Position numbers and translations under genes: made by a program. A stretch of 64,000 bases of DNA, taken from Anoplopoma fimbria. Lineage: Eukaryota > Chordata > Actinopteri > Perciformes > Anoplopomatidae. Each line of letters starts with the position of its first letter. The stretch's first letter is position 1. Positions 54,014 through 64,000 of this stretch are shown piece after piece. The stretch spans positions 5,811,287 through 5,875,286 of the forward strand of contig NC_072470.1 in the NCBI RefSeq assembly GCF_027596085.1. Direction: 5' to 3'. The notes below the pieces were generated by a model. The model was not told the origin of the DNA. It was given only the letters and a program-made list of their open reading frames with translations, and ran no database searches.

Positions 54014-57000
54014 CTGAAAGCAATGGAGTCACACCTTATCATTATAAACCGCTTTTTTTTTTTTGCTCCTGAATCTATAGATGGTTCTGCAGCTCTTCTA
54101 TCACCAAAACATTCATCTCAGGTATTTCAACATGCAACATGACCCTCTTTTTCTGAGCATGAATAGGTTTGAATCACAAACTTCCTGAATTACAAAGTAT
54201 CCCGCCCTCATGAGCTGCAGCCCATAAGCATGGATTTGAAAGCATAGTTCACACTATATTGCTTTGAATTCATAGTAAAAGTACAGTATGTCCAGTTTAA
54301 TATATAAAGGTAACATTGCCAAGAGACTAAGAGACCATATATGGAGCTGTGACTTCAAAATAAAGAGTTGATTGAATAAAAAAAAATAAAAAAAGAAGCC
54401 CTAGAAAAATGAAATGCTTTTAATATCACCAAAAGAAATCCTGTGGTTCTCTAAATCCAGATTTCTGCACATGCACTTGGTTTCAAACAGCAGCAGATGG
54501 CAGTAGATACACATATATGAACCTGTGCTTAGAAAGAAAGTGCTGCTGAGTGTGGGAATGCTCGGGAGTCACATGTTAGCTGTAATTCCTCATCATCCTG
54601 ATCATCACCCTTATTTATTCTCCCATATCATTGTTACTTTGGCATACTGGTATATCAGACACGGCCTGAATTATCATGTTAGTATTTGGAGAACAGAAAC
54701 ACGTGGCTTAAAATCTACAAAATATGCTTCATAAACAAGCACCGATTCTTATAATTGTGCAACTTCTCTGTTTCCATAAGCAATTTGACCTCACACTTTT
54801 GTATATTTATAAATTGTGTAAATTGGGACCTCCCAAACAGTCCTGAATCTGCTTCGAACTGCTGGTTTTGTTCCTGTATTTTCCTACCAATCAACAACAT
54901 TGATCCTTCCCGTTCCCCTGATCAATATCCATTGTCAGATATGATTTGCAATAGGGCTTGTGTTAACAAACGTGGGGGAGGGGTTGGCAGGGTGCCCAGG
55001 AGCCCCAACCCTTAACCCCACCGTGTTGCCATGCGCGGCCCTGCCTTGCGTCCTCCAATCAATCGCCTTTGATCAAACCTGTCAGCTGTGCTCAGTTCAC
55101 TCCGCCGACCTCTGCTGTGTGTGCGGCGGAAAGCATGATGAACACGTTGTCAACCACACACATGATGTGAGCGCTCAGACGGAGCCGTTTTATCGCCCAG
55201 TCTTTACCACCAAGTCTTATTTCAGAGTCCTCACACATTTCCACAGAAGCCATTAAAAAAACACAAAGTCAATGGACTCAGACAAGCGGCCTCATGTATT
55301 GCTTTAATATCTGCAGGCATTCCCGACACAGTAAAAAGAGCTATGGGAGTGCTTCCATCGACTGTGACGAGCGGCGTTGCTAATGCCGCGTGGGGAATTC
55401 TCCTGAAAGGCAATCACACAGGTAATCCACACGAGGAGAGGAAAATATGAGAAATATTGCATTTTAAACCCGGTTGGGTGCATGCGAAATTCTTGATTTG
55501 GGTTGTTTTTTTCTGAAATGGTTGAAGAAGATTTTGTGTGAAACCGAGTTTTGGAATTGTGGAAAAAGGGATAAAACATGTAATAAGGTGCTATTTTGTG
55601 AACCGACTGTATACAGTTTATATCCTAAAGACGTATTTCAGCCTAAAGTAGGCATGCACTAAAATACCTGTGCATCATTTTCTTCTCTCCTCTGCCAGTG
55701 TGAGTGCAGACACATGCAGGGAAGGGGGATGGATGGATGGATGGGTATTGAGCATAAAATCCCACTTCCCTGCGGAAATCTCAGCAGGTAAAGGCAGATT
55801 GCAGCTGTTGGCTGAAATCCGTGAATTCAGAAAATAGCCTTGTTGCCACATTTCTTTTGGTGGGGGGAGAAATTCGTCACGGCTTTTGAATGGGTCTCCC
55901 CTTGGTCCTTGAACACACCTTCCTTTTTTTTTACCAAGGCAGCACGAAAACATTTAAATGAAAATCCAACTGTGCACTCAAACTTAATGAAGGAATTAGG
56001 AATAGCTGGTGCAACCAAATCCTGTTTTGGTTTCTTTCTGTTACGAATTCAACTCTGCAATCTTTGAGGAGAAATGAAAAGGGAGAGGCGATTCTTCCCT
56101 GTCTTTTTATCGCGCCACTGTGCATTGTGCCAAACAGCGTTTGCAATCTCTGGTAGGATATGAACATCTTAAATCTTTACCCATTAAAACTTCACTTGAG
56201 ACACTCTGTTTCCTCCACAGCCAGTTGTAAAACAACAAATATGGAGGAGATCTGAGTGACTCTGCTGCGTTTTTATAGCCGAGATGCTCGCTCTGAGATA
56301 CACTCGGAGGGGCTAATCCCACTCTCCGAGGAGAGAGGTAGGTATTGGCTTTGATGATAGAAATGGATTAAACAGATTACATTAAAGGCCAGTCTAATTG
56401 AACCAATCTATCCTGATTCTGCCGCTGTAAGATAAATGATGAGAGGGCCAGATAGTATATATAGGTCGTGTGTTCGTGTGTTTGGCCCCGGGTCTCGTCT
56501 GTAGACATTTACAGGCATGCGTGGAACATACACAAAAGCTTCCTATAGACAAAGGTCCATATAAAGGAATTTCATTTCTGGACTATCCCATATCCTTTCT
56601 GCCAAGAAGAAAAATAACTTTCAACTATGTCTGTATTTGGCCCGTATTTTCATTGTTAAGCTGCCTTTTTGCTGCTTTCAGTTGCTTCAGGGAAACTTAA
56701 AACTGACCCTAGAGATGGCAATATATAAGCTGCTGGTTCCTCCACATGGGGTCTGGTTTGTGTCCATTTAAAACCAATTCAATTAGCATGACACTTTTAG
56801 ATCCTTACACCTATGAAAGCTTTAAAGAAACTGTGTAACTACTATTTTTATTTACTCTTTGCTTGTGTTTCTTTTACTCATGTTTTTTAATGCCCTATGT
56901 AAAGCGCTTTAATTTGACTCCTTGTTGAAAGATTATATTCAACTTGCCTTGCAGGTGTGTTTTTCGTAATCGTCTTCAAGGTAAGATTCCCCCTAAAAAC

Positions 57001-57593
57001 AGAGCTTGTCAATGTTTTTAAAGCCAACTCTCAAATCCTCCATGTCAAAGCTTCAGTAAAAAATAGATTTCAAGGCTGCAAGCAACTGCAAAATGTAGCG
57101 TGTGCAGAAAAAGTAAAGGTGAGGTTATAAACACACTGATGCCACTCGCAATCACGTCTTTGCAAGTTGGTGCTCATGATTCAAGATGATGATTATGGGT
57201 AATGTAAATGTATAGGTAATGGCCTGGAACATGTAAAACCACCAGCAACCTTGAAGTGCTGCTAATGTACAAAATGAGTTTAATTAGTTTAAGGGAACAA
57301 TCTTAGTGTTTTTCAATGAATGCCGTCTTAAAGGATTAAAATTCAAAATTATGGAACAAACTAATTTAACCTTTTTTTCTCTCCATGTAGCTCATAATCC
57401 TGTTATTCAATTCATTATCTAATTCAAGGAGAAAAATGTGTAACTTTACGGCAAAATAAGCTTCAAACAAATCTCATTCTGAAAGCTAAAACTGTAAAAA
57501 AACAAAAAACGACAGCACAAAACAAGTCAATTCTGCACCAGCACCTTTCTTTTTCAATAATAAAGCTTTGAGTCTGTCTTTTGGGTGATTACC

Positions 57594-57597
<4 letters not shown>

Positions 57598-57689
<92 letters not shown>

Positions 57690-57700
57690 AGTGTGTGTGT
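57598..57700. repeat. (GT)n microsatellite
   Basis: About 45 GT units with a GAGA interruption near the right end. Confidence 0.98.
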
Positions 57701-58534
57701 ACCTGTCCTCCCAGGCAGGGTCGTTATTGACGGTGTCCAGTTGAAGTGAGCGTGATGGGGTGACCTTTCCTTCCAACCTTGTTATCTACGTGAACTCGTT
57801 AAGCCGGACTGTTTAATTAGCAGCGGAATGACAATCAGGGAGGAGTCGGAGGCCTCTGTGGTCATAGACACGGATCAATGGTCTTCAGGGAGCCTTTGCA
57901 CTCTGCAACGGGGGACCTTTGCACATATGTGCGTGCGGTGTGCTCATGCATACATACATTTACAATTAGACGGGATTTACTTCTTCAAAGTTGGTCTAAA
58001 CATTTTGGATTTGGTGGATTTTCTTGTGGATATTTAGACGATGGCTCGATAAAGATGGAGATATTGCTGTGGTGCAACACGGGGCCAAACAGTGTATACG
58101 CAGGCTCAAATATTATAACGATATGTGCTCATTTAACTTCTCGTTTCAAAATCCGTCTATTATTATATGCCTCTAAAATCGACTCCACTCTTCTTTTGCA
58201 ACTCTTTTGGAAATATGGATTTTGGAACATGGCTGCAGGGATTTGCTCCCATTAAGCCATAAGTGCATTGCTGAAGTGTAGCAGTTCAGTTTATTGAAAC
58301 AAAGAGATCCTAACAGGCCTGTCCTAGTCTGGTCTGTCCACATATTTGGGCCTGTTAGTGTGGATTTTATTCCAGGTTTTCCAAACATCTTGCCAACCCA
58401 TATGATGAAATCATCTTTCCACTAACAACAGGAGACACTAATATCCCACTTTTAAAACTGATAAAACTGTGTAACCCTTGTTGACATGCACAAATGCTTC
58501 AGCAGCACACAAGCATATGCACCCGCTCTCGGAA

Positions 58535-58670
<136 letters not shown>

Positions 58671-60704
58671 AAACACAGGCGCGTATGAACTCGTACACAG
58701 GTACACAAACATCCAGGCAAAGAAACGCGAGGCGGGAGCCAACAGCCACGGCAGCTGGTGAGATCCAAGTGAAAGTGAGAAGCAAAAAAAAAAAGAAGAG
58801 CTGAACGCTCGGGTCTGTTGATCTATTTTTACCGCAGAGCAGGGGGCAGAGGGGGAGAGAAAGAAGGAGAGAGAGAGAGAGAGAGAGATAGAGAGAGGTT
58901 CCTGCATAATGCATGGCCCTGAAGAGCAGCAGTGGCTTTTACACTGCGCTCTCTCACTGGGTCTTCCAGGTGTCTGTGCTGTCTGTCAAACATTGCAGCA
59001 TATAGGAGAGCCAGGTGCTCTCACACGGCGCTCCGGTTGATCTTCCTCAGAGCACAAGACCACCAGCCTATCCAGCTGCTCGCTCTCTCCCCGAACACAA
59101 GATCTCGCCTGTAGTCAAATCCTTCTCTGAAGTGAAGGAGCGTTCAGGAGCTGGAGGGGAGGGGGGTGGGGTGTGGGGGAAGGAGCACAGATACATCACC
59201 CCAGTTGGAGTGGGAAACCGCTTTTTGTTCTTTAGGATCTGTGGCAACCCACGAGTGGCAACTCATGAATTGAGTTCACTATAGTTTGGATCCAAATTTA
59301 GCTCAGATGATTTTTATTTTTATTTTTTAGGATATAAACACAATGTAGCATCCACAATGTAAAAATGCTTTTCTTCTCCTGTGAAATAACATTATATGTT
59401 GTATTATCTATTATTGAGTCCTAAATGTTCTGTTTTGGAACAATTTTCTCTATTTATTAAATTTTTTATTTTATTTTCTTGCTGTTTGGAATTTGGAAAA
59501 TAACTTTCAGTAGAGTACTCTTACACCACTAAATGACTGGATTAGGTTTGGGAACAGGCTATCTGAACATTCCTGGAGGGGGTTGGGATGCTGCTGGGCA
59601 TCACAAGGAGAGAGACTAATGAAAGCTTGATGAGGATGCTTCTCTGAATCCACCAGCATGATTAGGCTTTAATTACCGAGGGCCACCTCGACATATTCCC
59701 TATAATTGGAAATACCTAAGCACTTGGCGGCTCACGGCGTGACACCAAAGAAATCCATGGTTCATAACCCTTCATATGACGAGCCTCATTCTCATCCTCA
59801 ACAGATTGAAGCTCGCCTTCATGCAGATCATTTACTAAATGGTTCTGTAATCTTAGTAAGGAGTTGGTAGACAGAGTTTGCTGACAGTCTGAGCATGGAA
59901 TAAGACATTGTGATGGAGGCTTTAAACTTGTAGCATCCCAGAATGCTGGCATCGCCCCGTTGCCAGATGTGACAATAACATCCCTATATGGCTGCCAAAC
60001 GCCTACAAGACACCCACCGGCTTTGGCAGCTCCCCTGGTGAAATCTTCTGTTGCACAACCGCATGAAAAAAAAAGGGGCCTTATGTTCTGCCGGTTAAGT
60101 GAATCACTGCCTCGCCTGAAGAATCGGCCTTTTCTCTTTCATTACAGTCGCTTCAATTCAGCGCCCGTCACACCGTTTGTACCCTCCTTCAATGGCGTTA
60201 GCTACGGCTGAATCATTGTACATAAAACAAAGACAACATTTCTGAAATGTGCTCAGGTGTTGCGGCGGTGAATAGCTGAGTGGAGAGAGAGTAGACGATT
60301 CAAGGGCAAGCTGATAAGCCTGCAGGATACCGAACAATGAGACGGTATATTTGAAAAGTCGGGAGAAAATTTATGTAAGCATTAAATGTTCGATTTGGTT
60401 TTTAAAGTTTCCTTTCTGGTTTAGAAATAGTTAGCTTTTAAATTTAAGGTGGCATTATTGGATTAAGCTTCCTGATTCCTACAGCATCCCAGTGCTTAAA
60501 TATTCGCCCATGCAAGGTGTACAATATGATGTACACACATCGAGGTCAAGTACCTCTGAATGCTATACGTGCATGTTTAGAATACACAATACCAAGATAA
60601 TATCATGGGATGTTTTAATCCTGTTGTCGTAGCAGATTTACATAGATGCTATCATTTGATGCAGATTAATGGAAACAACCGAGGAGGACGGGGTGACTGA
60701 GCAC

Positions 60705-60875
60705 ATGTAACCAAGCATTCAACAGCCGTGTTTATCAACTCAGCTTTTCTATTATTCAGATTATTCTGCTTGGGATCCCCCAGTGTAATTAGCCGGGTAA
60801 CAAATCCGCCGCCTTCCATGGCGTGTCTGTGCTTTGATTCTATCATATTTACCAGCTGACAAGTGCTGTTAGAAA
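60705..60875. promoter_or_regulatory. Candidate conserved non-coding element
   Basis: A unique segment with TCTATTATTCAGATTATTC, CAGTGTAATTAGCCGGG and ATATTTACCAGCTGACAAG (forkhead-like core beside an E-box CAGCTG). No repeats and only a chance open frame. It lies about 1.5 kb downstream of the candidate minus-strand gene end. Confidence 0.33.
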
Positions 60876-61009
60876 AGAAGAAAGTGTGTGTTTTCATTTT
60901 ATTTTTTAATACTAACTGTGTTTACAGACTCGGTTTAGGGACTTTTTATATTCTACGATTTATTATCATAATTGACGTGTGTAAGTGTCATCCATTGGTT
61001 TGTGTTCTG

Positions 61010-61120
61010 CGTTTCTGAAGCCTCTAGTTCGGCATTTTGGCCGTCGCCATCTTGTTTTTTGCAACCAGAAGTGACAGGAGAGGGTGTGGCTAAGTAAAAT
61101 GAACCTTTCAGGAACTAAAA
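61010..61120. repeat. Dispersed repeat remnant
   Basis: GTCGCCATCTTGTTTTTTGC with AACCAGAAGTGACAGGAGAG resembles the other half of the repeat seen at 22440. Assignment is by recall. Confidence 0.4.
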
Positions 61121-61639
61121 ACACCCTATGAAAGGGTTAAAGTTGTAAAAACAAAAACACAGACAGCTCCCAGACTGAACAACGCCATGGAAACGACCTG
61201 TCAATCACAAGGTAGATGAATTTGGCTTTAGTCTTAAAGGGACTGCAGCCAACTCAAAAAAAAAAAAAAAAAAAAAAAAAAGAGATTGCCTGCGGACATA
61301 CATGCATGACGCTGCATTTGTGAATATGTGAGTTAACCTTTATGTGTTGATGTGAATGTGCTCCCTTTGCTGCTAAAAACAGATTAACACAATCTAGTTC
61401 TGCTGTGGACTCACATACAGCATCATCTCCATCACATGGGATGGAAAATGACGGTCGGAAAGCGCTCATGTGACGTGCGACCTTTACTGAAAAATGACTC
61501 CATCGTTTCTAATTTCATAATGTGTCCCTAGGATTGACGCAGTAGCCGTAGTTAGGTAGATAATGTGGGGCTGTCTGTAATTACAGATAAAAGAACATTA
61601 AGTTCGACAGATACATGTAAGCTTCTTGATGAGGGTGCC

Positions 61640-61890
61640 CATTTCAATTAGGGAGCATTAAATGAAACAAAAAACCTTATGGGAGTTTCTCACTGCCAGA
61701 CCCAAGGAGAATTAACACACTGCATAGGGCCATTTACCAGAGAGTAATTACTCCCTAATTAGCCATTAGTTATTCGATTACCCTTTTATCAGCTAGTCAT
61801 GGTCAAAAGGCAGGAATAGCGGATAAGTCATCACCTTGGTTGGGAACAGATGTAATTAACATGCCGTAGCTCCCTCAGAGGGAGACAACG
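61640..61890. promoter_or_regulatory. Candidate conserved non-coding element
   Basis: A 250-base unique AT-rich block with at least seven ATTA/TAAT cores, including GAGTAATTACTCCCTAATTA, CCATTAGTTATTCGATTACC and GATGTAATTAACATG. There is no repeat and no open frame of interest. It is the richest such cluster in the window and lies near the presumed 3' end of the minus-strand gene. Confidence 0.38.
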
Positions 61891-62305
61891 AGGGAGTGCA
61901 TTCAAGCAAAGTGAAGGCATTCTGGCCTATTTCCTCCGTTTGATCAGAAGGAGCGATAAATCAGAGGCTTTTTTTTAATTCATCCAGGGGTGGGTTGCTG
62001 TAAATAGCAGAAACAGGAGATAGTAAATTCATTTTCATGCCCTTATTTAACTCAAAAAACACAGTAGACCTAAACCATCCAGTCCTTTAAAAGGTGTCTG
62101 GTCAGTGGGAATAAAAGCAAAAAAGGGTTTGTGGATGTACTCTGGGCACTCATTGTTTGCAAACTGAATGGCTCTGTGATGGAGGCTGGATAAGAAAAAA
62201 TTCTGTGAGAGGACGGACGATTAGATGCATATTGTTGCCGGATGAAAACGCCATTAACAGACCAGCCAAGAACCGTGAATACTCCATGCCAAACTGCTTC
62301 TACCA

Positions 62306-62735
62306 TTTATTACACATAATTACATTCTTAAATAAAAACGATTCACCGAACAGTTCCTTGCATAGAGATATTACAATACCAATTTAAAAAAGGAATTATG
62401 AAACAAACCAGTAACAAAAATAAATCTTTCTCATTTTTCCATAATAAAGAACATTATCGTACCCATACATCATAATATACAAATGATAAATTTGAAAACA
62501 CTTTTGTACAGCGAAAAAAGAAAAGGAGAAAGACAACGGAGGAAAAAAGGTGGAGGGGGGGGACGGGGGAAGGGAAGGAGGGGAGGGGGACGGGGGGAGT
62601 CGGACAGAGGACAGGAGTTGAAAGGGATCATATCTGAGAAAATGGAAGGAGGGGGGAGAGCAATGGGGGAGTGCTGGTAGAAAAAAGGGGGTTCGTTTGA
62701 TTTGAAATTCAGACCCGGTGGAAACAGAGGTGGTG
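62306..62735 (-). other. Probable 3' UTR of the gene ending at 62736
   Basis: Minus-strand sequence after the TGA runs about 430 nt to a minus-strand AATAAA (62311-62306). It contains a long pyrimidine tract in the RNA sense: the plus strand from about 62513 to 62600 is almost pure A/G. The region is otherwise AT-rich and has no competing open frame of substance. The call depends on the terminal exon being real. Confidence 0.4.
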
Positions 62736-62825
62736 TCACACATAGTAATGCATGTCGTCGTCCCCCCCATCCCCCCAAGAGCTGCAGTCTGGATCTCTGA
62801 CTCTCACGAGGTGGTCATGGAAAAA
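62736..62825 (-). CDS. Probable terminal coding exon of an unidentified gene, ending in a PDZ-type tail
   Basis: On the minus strand a good acceptor (TGTGTTTTCACAG, AG at 62827-62826) is followed by an open frame of 29 codons and TGA. Only this frame is open; the other two stop within a few codons. The peptide begins FFHDHLVRVRDPDCSSWG and ends GGDDDMHYYV. The final Tyr-Tyr-Val fits a C-terminal PDZ ligand with a hydrophobic residue at position -2, and the last residues resemble the EYYV tail of neurexins, but nothing else here supports that family. The rest of the gene would lie above 62.83 kb and probably beyond the window. I do not recognise the protein. Confidence 0.45.
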   Translation of the reverse strand, partial: FFHDHLVRVRDPDCSSWGDGGDDDMHYYV

Positions 62826-64000
62826 CTGTGAAAACACACATAAGAATAACGGACAGTAGAGTGTGTGTGTGTGTGAGTACGTTCAGGATGTGCTTGTGCA
62901 TGTATGTGTGTGTGTCTGTGTGTGTGTGTGTTTTTGTATGAATCTGTGTGTTCAGGGAGTGTCTGCATGCATGTCGTTTGGTGTGTGAATCCGTGTAGCA
63001 TGAGTGTGTACATTTGTGCTAAAAAAACAGCTACTATACAGACTTCGTGATCAGTGTTTCATCACCCGGGGGTCGTCGTGTGAAGTGTTGTGTACAGGCG
63101 GACGGAAAACATCACATATGCAAGTGATCTTTCCCAAAAATTCAGAGTGCAAATACAAACAGACGAAGAACACACAGGCACGGCAGAATTGACAATCATT
63201 CATTAAGATGACACCGAACTGAACCGCATCCTCCGAGACGACATGAAACAACCTTTTTTTCCAGAAAAACACATTCACATTTTGAAAATCGCAGTCTTTG
63301 AGCTCGAGAAAATTCCAAATTTTGAAATTGTCCCCGTCACTTTTGGAATATTTTTCCATGTCTTGGCTCCTTAAAGTCTCGATGAACATGAAGAACACAT
63401 TCATTGTTTGAGTCCAAAAAAATCCTCTATGATTGGTACAAGACATGAACAAAAAACGAGACACTCCAGTGCTGCACATTCCCACACATTCACAACCATT
63501 CAGTTCAACAGGAGTGTGACCCGTTGAAAAACTGAAACACACAAGTAGAGCTGCCATTGATGATACAATTTGAACCCATGGGTTAAACTGCTTATTCTTC
63601 ATTTTATCTTCCACAAGGAGAGTCTGGCTACGCAGGAAAACCACAAACCTGCTGGAATATTCCCACCTGAACTCCTTCTACAAACCAAATGCTTGTCACT
63701 TTCTATCGTTTTTATTAACACCAACCAACGCAAAAATGGTAGCACTGATAGTGTTGAAGCTGCAACCGGATGGCCAGTGATGAGTTTTTGGTTTTCTTGA
63801 AAATAAACCAGCAGTTAAAACGTATACCAGTTGCTTTCTCCCTCCCTCATGTCTTTGCAAGTGGAGGCTTGTCACATCGGTGTTCAACATAAAAGCGAGC
63901 CTGGCATATTTGCGCGTTTAGACAGAGAGAGTTCAATATTTATGCGAAGCAGGAGCTTCTACTTCCAGAGCCGCAGACAGATCATGTCTAGATATGATTG
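62826..64000. other. Right edge, probably intron of the minus-strand gene ending at 62736
   Basis: Interrupted GT runs at 62860-62935 lie just upstream of the terminal exon. A 197-codon minus-strand open frame at 63051-63644 has no domain I recognise and is rich in Phe and Cys like AT-rich non-coding DNA, so I do not call it a gene. Confidence 0.4.

Larger units (their letters stand above)
50241..54590. repeat. Tandem duplication, right unit (about 4.35 kb), carrying the methyltransferase gene
   Basis: This is the second copy of the block that begins at 48.79 kb. Relative to the left unit it keeps the methyltransferase exons (52335-54346 has no counterpart on the left) and has about 0.8 kb of extra sequence at roughly 50.6-51.4 kb. 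The block order is preserved. Many substitutions and small indels between the copies indicate an old duplication, though a percentage needs a computed alignment. Confidence 0.85.

Noticed and set aside
54120..54200. Possible missing first methyltransferase exon (minus-strand peptide SEKEGHVAC)
   Set aside because: Only a faint likeness to the family N-terminus, with stop codons two residues later and no start codon or phase-0 donor.
63051..63644. 197-codon minus-strand open frame near the right edge
   Set aside because: It is the longest frame not driven by repeats, but composition is Phe/Cys/Val-rich like AT-rich DNA, no domain or signal is recognisable, and it lies in a likely intron. Conservation would be needed to revive it.

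Overview
The window is vertebrate nuclear DNA, most likely from a ray-finned (probably percomorph) teleost. The evidence is intron-split genes with GT-AG boundaries, a recognisable RAMP-family gene, a teleost-type class I SAM methyltransferase, relics of LINE and SINE families known from fish, and a very heavy load of (TG)n/(CA)n microsatellites. No bacterial, plasmid or viral organisation is present. Almost every long open reading frame is a read-through of a dinucleotide repeat (poly Thr-His or Val-Cys) and is not a gene. || Layout. (1) About 1-39.0 kb holds no coding exon I can support. It contains more than 25 microsatellites, dispersed-repeat relics, a CpG-rich block near 2.7-3.2 kb, a tRNA-derived SINE at 35.2-35.5 kb, and several non-repetitive AT-rich segments dense in TAAT cores that resemble conserved non-coding regulatory elements. 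It may be the first intron or introns of the minus-strand gene whose first coding exon is at 39.06-39.12 kb. (2) That exon encodes only a signal peptide and ends in phase 1, so it starts a secreted or type I membrane protein whose identity cannot be read here. (3) ramp1 lies divergently on the plus strand at 43.58-48.60 kb with three coding exons and a complete 149-residue product. Its first exon sits between two copies of a minisatellite that end in the same LINE-like 3' tail. (4) About 48.8-54.6 kb is an imperfect tandem duplication. The right-hand unit carries five exons of a minus-strand methyltransferase gene. The left-hand unit retains only a decayed terminal exon with a nonsense codon and a frameshift, because the segment holding the other four exons is missing. 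(5) About 54.6-62.3 kb is non-coding, with further candidate regulatory blocks. (6) At 62.74-62.83 kb a probable terminal exon of another minus-strand gene ends in Tyr-Tyr-Val, a possible PDZ ligand, followed by a probable 3' UTR; the rest of that gene would lie beyond the right edge. || Function. Only ramp1 has a well-defined role: it is an accessory subunit that pairs with calcitonin-receptor-like GPCRs. The product keeps the six-cysteine spacing of RAMP1 but has an N-glycosylation sequon typical of RAMP3, and Tyr where human RAMP1 has the antagonist-selectivity residue Trp74. The methyltransferase is an orphan-substrate enzyme of the trans-aconitate-methyltransferase-like group. Nothing suggests that these neighbours act in one pathway. 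I found no novel multi-gene system; the most unusual structure is the duplicated and partly deleted methyltransferase block.
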